From Variovorax paradoxus (GTDB taxonomy: Bacteria > Pseudomonadota > Gammaproteobacteria > Burkholderiales > Burkholderiaceae_C), in the NCBI RefSeq assembly GCF_018614915.1, contig NZ_JAGGNU010000012.1, positions 1-64,000 on the forward strand: a stretch of DNA of 64,000 nucleotides, read 5' to 3'. The notes beneath the pieces are model-generated. The model did not search any database. It saw only the letters and a program-made list of their open reading frames with translations, and was not told the DNA's origin. Both the position numbers and the translations under genes were made by a program. Each line of letters starts with the position of its first letter. The stretch's first letter is position 1. Below are positions 8,138 through 16,358 of this stretch, one piece after another.

Positions 8138-9196
8138 ATGACCACCGCCACCACCAGCCCCATCGTCCAGATCAAGGCCCTCGGCTTCCCCTGGGAAACC
8201 ATCGACCCCTTCCTGTTCTGCGCCTACCACGACGACGCCTATCCCAAGGCCAATGCGCAGATGGGCCCCGATGCTTCGCTGGCCGGGCGCGAGCTGGGCC
8301 AGGACTTCAGCCGCAAGGACGGCTGGAGCATGTACCACGGCCATCCGGTGCCGGGCTTTCCGGGGCATCCGCACCGCGGCTTCGAGACCGTGACCATCGT
8401 GCGCAAGGGGCTCATCGACCATTCCGATTCGCTGGGTGCGACCGCGCGCTTCGGGGGCGGCGACGTGCAATGGCTCACGGCTGGCAAAGGCATCGTGCAT
8501 TCCGAGATGTTCCCGCTGCTCGATGCGGCAGCGTCCAACCCGCTGGAGCTGTTCCAGATCTGGCTCAACCTGCCGGCGCGCAACAAGATGGCCGAGCCGC
8601 ATTTCACGATGTTCTGGGCCGAGGACATTCCGCGCTTCACCGCGACCGATGCCGACGGCCGTTCGACCGAAGTGGCGGTCGTCGCCGGCCGCATCGGGCC
8701 GGTGGAGGGCGAGCCCGGCGCCGGCGGGCCGCTGGTGCCGCCGCCCGATTCGTGGGCCGCACAGCCCGATGCGGATGTCGCGATCTGGACGCTGCGCATG
8801 CAGCCGCATGCCTGCTGGGTGCTGCCGGCCGCCGCCGGCGAGGGCACGCGGCGCAGCCTCTATTTCTTCAAGGGAGATTCAGTCAGCGTGGCAGGCCAAA
8901 AGATCGCCGAGCACGCAGCCATCGAGCTGCGCGCCGATGCCAAGGCCGAGCTCGTCAATGGCGACGAGACCAGCGAGTTCCTGGTGCTGCAGGGCCGCCC
9001 GATCGGTGAGCCGGTGGCGCAGTACGGCCCCTTCGTGATGAACACGCAGGGCGAGATCGCACAAGCCATGGCCGACTACCGCCGCACGCAGTTCGGCGGC
9101 TGGCCCTGGCCCGACATGGCGCCGGTGCACGGGCTGAGCCCGGCGCGCTTTGCGCGGCATCCCGACGGGCGCGAAGAGAAGCCGAACGAGGCCTAG
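8138..9196 (+). CDS. Pirin-family cupin protein
   Basis: 352 aa. The N-terminal cupin contains the pirin metal-site pattern: HPHRGFETVTIV followed by a conserved ITAGKGIVHSEM-like segment (here LTAGKGIVHSEMF). A second cupin with a pirin C-terminal domain follows. Bacterial pirins are metal-binding, some with quercetin 2,3-dioxygenase activity; the substrate here is unknown. I chose the ATG at 8138 because AGGA lies 9 nt upstream; an ATG at 8129 has the same AGGA only 0-1 nt away. Its stop shares a CTAG palindrome with the stop of the convergent esterase gene. Confidence 0.87.
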   Translation: MTTATTSPIVQIKALGFPWETIDPFLFCAYHDDAYPKANAQMGPDASLAGRELGQDFSRKDGWSMYHGHPVPGFPGHPHRGFETVTIVRKGLIDHSDSLGATARFGGGDVQWLTAGKGIVHSEMFPLLDAAASNPLELFQIWLNLPARNKMAEPHFTMFWAEDIPRFTATDADGRSTEVAVVAGRIGPVEGEPGAGGPLVPPPDSWAAQPDADVAIWTLRMQPHACWVLPAAAGEGTRRSLYFFKGDSVSVAGQKIAEHAAIELRADAKAELVNGDETSEFLVLQGRPIGEPVAQYGPFVMNTQGEIAQAMADYRRTQFGGWPWPDMAPVHGLSPARFARHPDGREEKPNEA

Positions 9197-10488
9197 CAGC
9201 CTGCCTGCGGCTGCGCGAACCAGCGCCCGCGGGCGCCTTCGTAGAGGGTGACGCGGGCAAGGAAGAAGTCCCAGGCGAAGCCGATGTCGCGCGCATCGCC
9301 GGTGGAAATCGCACGCATGTTCAGGAACCCGCCGGTGATCGCGCGGCCCGCGTTGACGTGCGCGCCCGGCGCCGCGCTCGCCGGATTGCAGCGGGTCGGC
9401 GGAGGCGGCGGCGGTGGGGGCGGCGGCGTGCCGGTATCGACCATATGGCGCGAGAAGAAGTCCCACACGATGTCGGGATAGCTGGGGCCGCGCTGCAAGG
9501 CCCATTTGCCGTTGCGCCCGTCCTGCCCGCCGATCCAGTAGTGGCCATGGTCGGTGTCGCCGGGGTCGGGCGTGGCCGTGGGGCCGTTGTAGAACACGGT
9601 CTCGACCAGCGATCGGCTGCCCGGCTGCGCGTCGCCGGTATAGAAAATGTGCTGGCAGCCGTAGTCGCTGCCGAAGATCGGCGTGCAGGCCTGCTGCTGC
9701 GCCTGGGCTTCGGCGGGCGTGTCGTGCGCGGCGCCGCCGTTGAGCAGCAGCTGCGCATCGCGCAGGTTGCGCCCGGCAGGCTGGACCACGGTGCAGTCCT
9801 GGTTGTTCTGCAGCACCATCAGCGGGATCGCGTAGGGCGCATTGCGCTCGCGCCGCATGTCGGCCACCACCCGGCTCACGGCATGGAAGCTCGCCGAGCC
9901 GGGGCAGCCCGAGAAAGACACCGAGCCCGAGTCCTCGCCGTAGGGCAGGCCCGAGGCGCTGGCCGCGGCCGCGAAATACTCGTTGTGCGTGACCGAGAGC
10001 ACCACCGCCATCGCACCGCCCGCCGACAGGCCGGTGACGTAGTGCCGTCGCGGGTCGGTGCCGAAGCGGGCTTCCACCTGGCGCGCGATCTGGTGCAGGT
10101 CTTCGGGCTCGCCGCGCCCCTGGTGGCGATGCTGGTCGAGCCAGAAGCCCCAGCAGTTGGTGTTGCGCAGCCCGTCGTAGCTGGTGATGAAGGGCGCGAC
10201 GAGGATGAAGCGGTAGCGGTCGGCCGCCGCGGTAAGGCCCCAGTCGCGCAGCACGTCGTCGTGCGTCTGCTGGCAGCCGTGCAGCGCCATCACCATCGGC
10301 GCCGGCGTCGTGAGGGCATCGGGCACGTAGACCTTGTACTGCCGCTCGCGCGAGCCCGGATAGGCTTGCGGGCTCAGCGTGAAGGCGCTGATGGTGCCCG
10401 CGTGGGCCTGCAGCGCTGCAAGCAGCAGCAGCAGCAGCAGCAACGCGAGCGCGACGGCGAACCGGCGGGTCTTGGGCAGGGAAGCCAT
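9193..10488 (-). CDS. Secreted PHB-depolymerase-like esterase
   Basis: 431 aa. It has a signal peptide with an unusually long Leu run, ending near LQAHAG. The catalytic core has ALHGCQQ (oxyanion loop) and the lipase box GLSAGGAM, both typical of the type 1 extracellular PHB depolymerase / feruloyl-esterase-like family. DTDHGHYWIGG supplies the likely catalytic His. A linker of ten Pro precedes a Cys-bracketed C-terminal part of about 75 aa (starting RCNPASA, ending QAGC), perhaps a binding module. It should be exported and act on a polyester or plant ester. The ATG at 10488 fits better than the upstream GTG-like start. Confidence 0.83.
   Translation of the reverse strand: MASLPKTRRFAVALALLLLLLLLAALQAHAGTISAFTLSPQAYPGSRERQYKVYVPDALTTPAPMVMALHGCQQTHDDVLRDWGLTAAADRYRFILVAPFITSYDGLRNTNCWGFWLDQHRHQGRGEPEDLHQIARQVEARFGTDPRRHYVTGLSAGGAMAVVLSVTHNEYFAAAASASGLPYGEDSGSVSFSGCPGSASFHAVSRVVADMRRERNAPYAIPLMVLQNNQDCTVVQPAGRNLRDAQLLLNGGAAHDTPAEAQAQQQACTPIFGSDYGCQHIFYTGDAQPGSRSLVETVFYNGPTATPDPGDTDHGHYWIGGQDGRNGKWALQRGPSYPDIVWDFFSRHMVDTGTPPPPPPPPPPTRCNPASAAPGAHVNAGRAITGGFLNMRAISTGDARDIGFAWDFFLARVTLYEGARGRWFAQPQAGC
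10421..10441 (+). repeat. AGC trinucleotide run inside the esterase signal peptide
   Basis: Seven AGC units. On the coding (minus) strand they encode consecutive Leu residues of the signal-peptide hydrophobic core. Slippage here would change signal-peptide length in whole codons and keep the frame. Confidence 0.7.
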
Positions 10489-10559
10489 GATTGCACCGTC
10501 CTTCTTGCTGGGGCGGGCTTGCATCTTCGCACTACTGCGGCGCTGCTGCCGTCAGGTCG

Positions 10560-12122
10560 TCAGCCCATTCGCAGGCGCTCTGTCGCGTAGCGCGCGATGG
10601 CGGCGGCCTGCAGCTGCCGCCCGCAGAGCCCGACGTGGCCGTCGGGACGCACGAGATAGAACGAAGGCTGCGGAATCTTGTGGCGCTGTAGTTCGGCATC
10701 GTTCGCCGCGCCCGGCGGCATCGGGTGCACGTGCAGCAGGCCGCCGAAGTCCGGCAGCGGCTCCGCTGGCAGCGCCTGCCCGAACACGATCAGCTGGAAG
10801 TGCGTGTCCTCCAGCCGTTCGAACAGGTCTTCGATGGGCCCATCCGCATCGAAGCGCAGCTGCAGCCACGGAAAGCGATCGCCGGCCTGCGGCGCCTCGG
10901 CCGGCAGCGCGTCGAGCGAGCTCGACAGCGGGCTCGCGCGGTAGTGGATGCCGGTCTGCGAAACGGTGCGGAAGGCGAAGCGCTGCACGCGCTCGAAGCC
11001 CATCGCCAAGGCGGCGAGCCGCGCGAGCACCCGCGTGCGCAGCAGGCCGGCGAGCCAGCTGTCGGAAACCACCAGCCTGAAGCCGCGGTCGGTGGTCTCG
11101 AGCAGGCGCCGCGCAATGGGAAGGCGCTCGGCCTCGTAGGAGTCGAGCAGCGTCTCGCCGGCCTCGCCATCGACCACCAGCGCGAGCTTCCATGCCAGGT
11201 TGTAGGCATCCTGCAGGCCGGTGTTCATGCCCTGCGCGCCGACCGGGCTGTGGATGTGGGCCGCGTCGCCCAGCAGGAAGCAGCGGCCCGCGCGAAAGCG
11301 GGAGGCCGAGCGGTGATGGATGCGGTAGGTGGAGAACCAGCTGCACGTCTTGAAGGCCAGGGCGGCGCCGGCCTCGGCGTGCAGCGAAGGGATCACGTCC
11401 TCGAAGCGCGCATCCTCCTTGTCGCGCAGCGCCGGCGGCAGGATGCCGACGATGCGCCAGTGGTCCTTGCCGCGCATCGGGAAGAGCAGGTGGAAGCCAT
11501 CCTTCCACAGGTAGACGTTGACTTCGTCGGCCACCATGCTGCCCGTCATCTCCACGTCGGCGACGAAGAACACGTGCTCGTAGGGCGCGCCCGGGAAGCC
11601 AATGCCGTTCAGCTCGCGCACCGCGCTGCGCGCGCCGTCGCAGCCGGCCACCCATGCGGTGCTGATCTCGCGGGTCGTGCCGTCGGCTTGCCGCAGCGTC
11701 GCCGTCTCGTGGCCCGGATCGCGCGCGAGCGCGATCAGCTCGGTGTTCCATTGCACCGAGACGCCCCAGTCGGCGAGCTTGTCGCCCATGATCCGCTCGT
11801 TGTCGTCCTGGCCGAGCACGAGGATGTAGGGATAAGGGCTCAGGTGCTCGCCGGCATCGCCCAGCGGCACGCGTGCCATCTTCCGCCCTTCGGCCCACAG
11901 GTTGGCGCCGGTGCCGCGCTTGCCTAGCTCGAGCGCGCGCGCTGCGATGCCGAGCTGGGCGTAGATCTCCAAGGTCCGCGCCTGCACGCCGAGCGCCCGG
12001 GTCTCCCGCGCGGGGCCGGCATGGCGGTCGATGATCAGCACGCGCACGCCGCGCCGGGCGAGCTGGTTGGCGAGCATCAGGCCGGTGGGGCCGGCGCCGA
12101 CGATCAGGACGTCGCAATCCAT
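10560..12122 (-). CDS. FAD-dependent aromatic-ring monooxygenase (phenol hydroxylase/PHBH-like)
   Basis: 520 aa. It opens with the dinucleotide-binding motif VLIVGAGPTGLMLANQLA. Later segments are GCDGARSAVRE (the DG motif) and FLLGDAAHIHSPVGAQGMNT (the GD motif that binds the FAD ribityl chain). This is the class A flavoprotein monooxygenase family, which uses NAD(P)H and O2 to hydroxylate aromatic or polyketide substrates. A C-terminal thioredoxin-like domain is likely (FYLVRPDGHVGLCGR). AAGGAG sits 7 nt before the ATG at 12122. No ring-cleavage gene is adjacent, so the substrate is unknown. Confidence 0.9.
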   Translation of the reverse strand: MDCDVLIVGAGPTGLMLANQLARRGVRVLIIDRHAGPARETRALGVQARTLEIYAQLGIAARALELGKRGTGANLWAEGRKMARVPLGDAGEHLSPYPYILVLGQDDNERIMGDKLADWGVSVQWNTELIALARDPGHETATLRQADGTTREISTAWVAGCDGARSAVRELNGIGFPGAPYEHVFFVADVEMTGSMVADEVNVYLWKDGFHLLFPMRGKDHWRIVGILPPALRDKEDARFEDVIPSLHAEAGAALAFKTCSWFSTYRIHHRSASRFRAGRCFLLGDAAHIHSPVGAQGMNTGLQDAYNLAWKLALVVDGEAGETLLDSYEAERLPIARRLLETTDRGFRLVVSDSWLAGLLRTRVLARLAALAMGFERVQRFAFRTVSQTGIHYRASPLSSSLDALPAEAPQAGDRFPWLQLRFDADGPIEDLFERLEDTHFQLIVFGQALPAEPLPDFGGLLHVHPMPPGAANDAELQRHKIPQPSFYLVRPDGHVGLCGRQLQAAAIARYATERLRMG

Positions 12123-12295
12123 GGCGGTCTCCTTGTTCTTTGGATGAAGTTCTCGCGCGAGCTGGCCATTGAGCGCCCGAAGCGCGTCTTCGCGCAACCC
12201 GCCGGCGGCGGACGCGAGGCGAATTCGCCCCGTCAGGGGATGCGGCGCGGGCTACGATGGGGCGGCTCACGAACGTTCGGCAGGAGGTGACGACG

Positions 12296-12742
12296 ATGGC
12301 AACGGACGGCAGCACCCACGCGCAAACCCCAGCCTCTCTCTCCGAGGCTGCCTCATGGTGGAAATGGCCCGTGCAGCCATGGAGCTGGCCGGCGCTCGCG
12401 CCGCAGCAGCTCAGCCAGCCGATCAACCCGGGCTGGTCGCTGGTCAGCGTGAACTACAACAACTCGTCGGCACCCGACGTCGAGCGCGACGTGCTGCAGC
12501 AACACAGCTACGGGCGCCAGATCGGCCGGCTGATGGACGCGGTCTCGGCGCTGGCCGAGCGCCTGCCGGCCGCCGCGCGAGCCGACGAGCGCATCGCCGG
12601 CTTCGAGACGCTGGCGCGTGATGTCGAGCGCATCAAGCAGGGCGCCCGGCTGCCGCGCATCGAGCGGCTGCAGAAGGAACTCGAGGCGCTGCGGCTCGAA
12701 GACCCGAAGGCGTACAGCCAGCTGAAGTCGAAGCTGCCCTAG
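12296..12742 (+). CDS. Conserved hypothetical protein, helical C-terminus
   Basis: 148 aa. The N-terminal third is Trp/Pro-rich (ASWWKWPVQPWSWPALAPQQ). The rest is a predicted helix with heptad-like Leu and charged residues (QIGRLMDAVSALAERLP, RIERLQKELEALRLED). There is no signal peptide. The start is firm: AGGAGGTGA precedes the ATG. The Trp-rich front followed by a coiled coil resembles granule- or membrane-surface-associated proteins, but that is only an impression. It is divergent from the monooxygenase and shares a CTAG stop palindrome with the convergent DUF2938 gene. Confidence 0.6.
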   Translation: MATDGSTHAQTPASLSEAASWWKWPVQPWSWPALAPQQLSQPINPGWSLVSVNYNNSSAPDVERDVLQQHSYGRQIGRLMDAVSALAERLPAAARADERIAGFETLARDVERIKQGARLPRIERLQKELEALRLEDPKAYSQLKSKLP

Positions 12743-12749
12743 CGGCAGC
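12733..12749. terminator. Short hairpin over shared stop codons
   Basis: GCTGCC and GGCAGC form a 6-bp stem around the CTAG in which the convergent genes at 12742 and 12739 both end. No T-run follows, so its role as a bidirectional terminator is only possible. Confidence 0.3.
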
Positions 12750-13260
12750 CTTGCGACGCAAAGGTGTTGAGCCAGCTTGCGACCCATCCGGCCCCGTAGA
12801 GACCGAGGCCGAAGATCCCGTGGGTGACCAGGCTCTGCAGGCGCGCAGCGGTGGGACGCGGTGTGCGGCTGGCGGCGATGCCGGCGCCCATGCCCGGCTG
12901 CATCAGGAGGAAGGGCGCCGCCACGCTGCCGATTCCGACGAAGAGCGCCGGACCGAGCCTCGGATGGCAGAGCCAATCGAGCCCCCAGATCGCAAGCAGG
13001 ATGGCCGCGAACGCGATGCCGGTCAGATAGTGGGCGGCCCAGCCGATCAGGCGCTCGCCCCGTACGGGCGAGGAAGCGCCGATGCGATCGTGGCGAAAGC
13101 GCCCGCGCGCCAGATGGCCGAGCCAGCGGCCCACGAGGCCATAGTCCAACGATGGAATGCCGAGCAGCCGCTGGCGGACGACGGCCCAGATGTCCATCAC
13201 GATGGTCGCGCCTGCCCCGATCAGGAAAGCGCAGACCAGATAGGTCTTCGCCTCAGACAC
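12739..13260 (-). CDS. DUF2938-type membrane protein
   Basis: 173 aa with a GTG start. The sequence has four likely membrane segments (YLVCAFLIGAGATIVMDIW, LTGIAFAAILLAIW, PALFVGIGSVAAPFLLMQP, LVTHGIFGLGLYGAGW). It also has the conserved polar patch GLVGRWLGHLARGRFRHD and QPGMGAGIAASRTP that mark this family. Function is unknown. The GTG at 13260 overlaps the stop of the upstream methyltransferase gene inside GTGTCTGA, with GGAGG 6 nt before it, so the two are very likely translated together. Confidence 0.75.
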   Translation of the reverse strand: MSEAKTYLVCAFLIGAGATIVMDIWAVVRQRLLGIPSLDYGLVGRWLGHLARGRFRHDRIGASSPVRGERLIGWAAHYLTGIAFAAILLAIWGLDWLCHPRLGPALFVGIGSVAAPFLLMQPGMGAGIAASRTPRPTAARLQSLVTHGIFGLGLYGAGWVASWLNTFASQGCR

Positions 13261-14134
13261 CGGCTGCCTCCGTCGGCGCGGCCGACGCAGACGGCGCTCG
13301 GGCGTCGACCCTCCAGCAGGCCGCGGCGAAGCGAACTTCGGTTCCGTGCACGTAGGGGTCGAAGGCGCGGCGCACGGTGTCGACGACCTCCGTGCGCGTG
13401 CGCTCGTCCGTATCTTGAAGGACCAGGCCCAGGGGACCGAAGCGGGTGAAATAGCCGACCAGCTCCTTTTCAGGCAGGGTGCAGACGACATCCAGCGGCT
13501 GGATGTCGACGTCGGCCCAGCCGCTCTCTTCCAGGATGGCGCAGACCCGATGGCGGTCTGCGAGGGAGAACTGTCCCGGTGCGCCCGGCCGGCGGGCAGG
13601 GATGTTCTGCAGCAGCGGCGCCGCAGCGCGCTCGGCCGTCGTCATGAACGGATTTTCCGCGGCGCTGCGCCAGACGATGAAGCGCAGCCTGGCGTCGTCC
13701 CTGGCGGCGCGCCGCAGGTTGGCGAAGGCCAGGACCGGGTTGTCGAAGAACATGACGCCGAAACGCGAAACGATCAGGTCGAAGCCGGCGGGCTCGAAGT
13801 CATGGATCTGGGCGTCGGCGCAGATGAAGCCGGCCCGCGCGTCTTCGCGTTCGGCGCGTGTCCGGGCGGCGGCGATCATCGGATCCGAGATGTCGACGCC
13901 GATGCAGCGCTCGTGCGCGCCGAGCAGCCGCGCCATGGCCAGCGTGGTGCTGCCGGTGCCGCAGCCGACGTCGAGCACCCGGTGCGCCGGTCCGGCGCGA
14001 ACCGCTTCGACCAGCGGTTCTTGGAACGGCTCGAGTACACGGTCGAGCAGTTGCTGCGCCTCGACCCAGGCGCGGCCGGCGCGGCCGTTCCAAAGCGCCG
14101 CCTGCTCGTTGTCGGTCCGCTGATTGATGTCCAT
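13253..14134 (-). CDS. Class I SAM-dependent methyltransferase
   Basis: 293 aa. Motif I is HRVLDVGCGTGSTTL, motif II the acidic end of RCIGVDISDPM, and GFICADAQIHDFE places the adenine-contacting Asp. FDLIVSRFGVMFF is motif IV. The layout resembles the UbiE/COQ5-like small-molecule methyltransferases; the substrate is unknown. AGGAGG lies 4 nt before the ATG at 14134. It is the first gene of a two-gene unit with the DUF2938 protein and is divergent from a MerR regulator, whose operator lies in the 62-bp gap. Confidence 0.85.
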   Translation of the reverse strand: MDINQRTDNEQAALWNGRAGRAWVEAQQLLDRVLEPFQEPLVEAVRAGPAHRVLDVGCGTGSTTLAMARLLGAHERCIGVDISDPMIAAARTRAEREDARAGFICADAQIHDFEPAGFDLIVSRFGVMFFDNPVLAFANLRRAARDDARLRFIVWRSAAENPFMTTAERAAAPLLQNIPARRPGAPGQFSLADRHRVCAILEESGWADVDIQPLDVVCTLPEKELVGYFTRFGPLGLVLQDTDERTRTEVVDTVRRAFDPYVHGTEVRFAAACWRVDARAPSASAAPTEAAGV

Positions 14135-14171
14135 GTCGCCTCCTATGCTGGCTGAAAAGCTAGACTGTGCA

Positions 14172-14191
14172 ACTTCAAGCCGACTTGAGGT
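14172..14191. promoter_or_regulatory. SoxR-like MerR operator
   Basis: The halves ACTTCAAG (14172-14179) and CTTGAGGT (14184-14191) form an inverted repeat matching at 7 of 8 positions across a 4-nt centre. This is close to the CCTCAAG...CTTGAGG box used by SoxR-type MerR proteins. A TTGACC -35-like hexamer for the leftward methyltransferase promoter overlaps it (14194-14189 on the minus strand). A convincing -10 was not found. Confidence 0.6.
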
Positions 14192-14196
14192 CAAGC

Positions 14197-14643
14197 ATGA
14201 GACATCTGGACATCGCCGAAGTGGCGCAGCACTGCGGCCTTCCTGCCTCGACGCTGCGCTTCTACGAGGACAAGGGGCTGATCGCCTCCAGCGGCAGGCG
14301 GGGACTGCGCCGCCTGTTCGATCCCGGCGTGCTGGAACGGCTGGCGCTGATCGCGCTGGGGCGTGCGGCAGGCTTCTCGCTCGACGAGATCGCGCTCATG
14401 TTCACGCCAGAGGGCCAGCCGCATCTCGACCGCAAGATGCTCGCCGCCAAGGCGCAGGAGCTGGACCGGACGATCCGCAGGCTGAGCGCCATGCGCGACA
14501 GCCTGCTGCACGCCGCTGCCTGCCCCGCGCCGAGCCACATGGAATGCCCGACCTTCCGCCGGATCCTGCAGGCCGCCGCGTCCGGCGCCGTCGGCCCGCG
14601 AAGCAAAGGTGCGCCGCAGCCACGGCGGGCGCGCACCGTTTAG
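14197..14643 (+). CDS. MerR-family transcription regulator
   Basis: 148 aa. The N-terminal winged helix-turn-helix IAEVAQHCGLPASTLRFYEDKGLI is canonical MerR, followed by a dimerisation helix (QELDRTIRRLSAMRDSLLHA). Cys residues near the C-terminus (AACPAPSHMECP) could sense metal or thiol-reactive compounds, but the pattern is not a known metal signature. GAGG lies before the ATG at 14197. It probably controls itself and the divergent methyltransferase-DUF2938 unit through the palindrome just upstream. It converges with leuB, 2 bp apart. Confidence 0.85.
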   Translation: MRHLDIAEVAQHCGLPASTLRFYEDKGLIASSGRRGLRRLFDPGVLERLALIALGRAAGFSLDEIALMFTPEGQPHLDRKMLAAKAQELDRTIRRLSAMRDSLLHAAACPAPSHMECPTFRRILQAAASGAVGPRSKGAPQPRRARTV

Positions 14644-14645
14644 GG

Positions 14646-15728
14646 CTAGTCAGCCGGCCGCCGCCGCAGCGCCGCCACCACCGCCTCGCCCATGTCGCGC
14701 GTGCCCACGCGCCGGCAGCCCGGCTGGAAGATGTCGCCGGTGCGCAGGCCCTCGGCCAGCACCGCGCGCACCGCGCGCTCGACGCGCTCCGCCTCGTCGG
14801 CGAGGCCGAAGGAGTAGCGCAGCATCATCGCCATCGAGAGGATGGAGGCGAGCGGGTTCGCCAGGTCCTTGCCCGCGATGTCGGGCGCGGTGCCGTGCAC
14901 CGGCTCGTACAGGCCCTTGGTGCCGGCCGCCATCGAGGCCGAGGGCAGCATGCCGATGGAGCCGGTGAGCATGGCGGCCGCATCCGAGAGGATGTCGCCG
15001 AAGATGTTGCCGGTGACGATCACGTCGAACTGCTTCGGCGCGCGCATGAGCTGCATCGCAGCCGCATCGACGAACAGGTGCGTGAGCTCGACGTCGGGGT
15101 ACTCGGCGCCCACGCGCGTGACGACCTCGCGCCACAGCTGCATCACCTCGAGCACGTTGGCCTTGTCGACCGAGCAGAGCTTGCGCCGCCTGGCGCGCGC
15201 GGTGCGGAAGGCGACGTGCGCGATGCGCTCCACCTCGGGCTCGGAGTAGCGCATGGTGTTGAAAGCCTCGCGCTCGCCGCGCGCGTTGGTGCCGCTGCCG
15301 CGCGGCTCGCCGAAGTAGACGTCGCCGGTGAGCTCGCGCAGGATCATCAGGTCCAGCCCCTCGACCACCTCGGGCTTGAGCGTGGAGGCGCCGACCAGCT
15401 CGGGGAACAGGAAGGCCGGACGGAAGTTGGCGAACAGGCCGAGCTCCTTGCGCAGCCGCAGCAGGCTCGCGCCGGGGCGCATGGCGAAGGGAATGGCCTC
15501 GTCGCCGGGCATGCCGGCAGAGCCGAAGAGGATGGCGTCGGCGCGGCGCGCGATCTCGCTGGTGGCCGCGGGCAGCGGGTCGCCGGCGCTGTCGATGCCG
15601 GCCTGGCCGATGGGCGCCTCCACCAGTTCCACGGCGGTTGCCGAGCCGAGCACGGCCTTCAACACCTTGACGGCCTGGGCCGTCACCTCGGGACCGATGC
15701 CGTCGCCGGGCAGGACTGCGATCTTCAT
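14646..15728 (-). CDS. leuB: 3-isopropylmalate dehydrogenase (or related beta-decarboxylating dehydrogenase)
   Basis: 360 aa. The start [15 protein letters not shown] and the segment [23 protein letters not shown] match LeuB, with the NAD site near [15 protein letters not shown]. Family enzymes oxidise and decarboxylate 3-isopropylmalate using NAD+. It is the last gene of the leftward unit Bug-leuC-leuD-leuB. Given the transporter and the GcvA-type regulator beside it, it may act on a related 2-alkylmalate or on malate/tartrate in catabolism rather than in leucine synthesis. Confidence 0.9.
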   Translation of the reverse strand: MKIAVLPGDGIGPEVTAQAVKVLKAVLGSATAVELVEAPIGQAGIDSAGDPLPAATSEIARRADAILFGSAGMPGDEAIPFAMRPGASLLRLRKELGLFANFRPAFLFPELVGASTLKPEVVEGLDLMILRELTGDVYFGEPRGSGTNARGEREAFNTMRYSEPEVERIAHVAFRTARARRRKLCSVDKANVLEVMQLWREVVTRVGAEYPDVELTHLFVDAAAMQLMRAPKQFDVIVTGNIFGDILSDAAAMLTGSIGMLPSASMAAGTKGLYEPVHGTAPDIAGKDLANPLASILSMAMMLRYSFGLADEAERVERAVRAVLAEGLRTGDIFQPGCRRVGTRDMGEAVVAALRRRPAD

Positions 15729-15768
15729 CTTGGGAACACTTCTTTCGTTGGGAGGGTAGGAGGGGAGC

Positions 15769-16356
15769 TCAGGCGCGAGCGCGCTCGAAGGCCTCGATGC
15801 GCGCCGATTGCGTCAGCGTGTAGTCGAGCTCGTCGAGGCCTTCCAACAGGCAGTGGCGGGCGAAGGGATCGATCTCGAAGCGGGCGCAGCTGCCGTCCGG
15901 CGCGCTCACGCTCTGCGCCGCGAGGTCGATGCACAGCTTCGTGCCGGGGCTCGCCTGCAGCGTGGCCAGCAGGCCGTCGACGAGCGCTTCGGCCAGGCGC
16001 ACCGGCAGGAGGCCGTTCTTCTGCGCGTTGGAAAAGAAGATGTCGCCGAAGCTGGGCGCGATCACGGCGCGGAAGCCGCCATCAGAAAGCGCCCACACCG
16101 CATGCTCGCGCGAGGAGCCGCAGCCGAAATTGCGGCCGGCCACGAGGATGCGCGCGCCGGCGTAGGCCGGGTCGTTGAGCGGGAAGTCGGGGCGCAGTGC
16201 GCCCTCGGCATCGCGCCGCACGTCACGGAACAGGAAGTCGCCGAAGTTCGCCGAGCGCGGCTTCTGCAGGTAGAGCGCGGGCACGATCTGGTCGGTGTCG
16301 ATGTTGCCGCGGGCGAGCGGCACGGCCACCGCGTCGAGCCGGGTGAAGGCTTCCAT
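15769..16356 (-). CDS. leuD: 3-isopropylmalate dehydratase small subunit
   Basis: 195 aa. It contains [14 protein letters not shown] and [21 protein letters not shown], the LeuD swivel-domain signature; Ser/Arg in GSSREH contact the substrate carboxylate. It pairs with the LeuC gene, which ends 2 bp before this start (TGA, GC, ATG), so the two are coupled. It is about 20 residues shorter than typical proteobacterial LeuD (about 216 aa). A 40-bp gap separates it from leuB. Confidence 0.92.
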   Translation of the reverse strand: MEAFTRLDAVAVPLARGNIDTDQIVPALYLQKPRSANFGDFLFRDVRRDAEGALRPDFPLNDPAYAGARILVAGRNFGCGSSREHAVWALSDGGFRAVIAPSFGDIFFSNAQKNGLLPVRLAEALVDGLLATLQASPGTKLCIDLAAQSVSAPDGSCARFEIDPFARHCLLEGLDELDYTLTQSARIEAFERARA

Positions 16357-16358
16357 GC

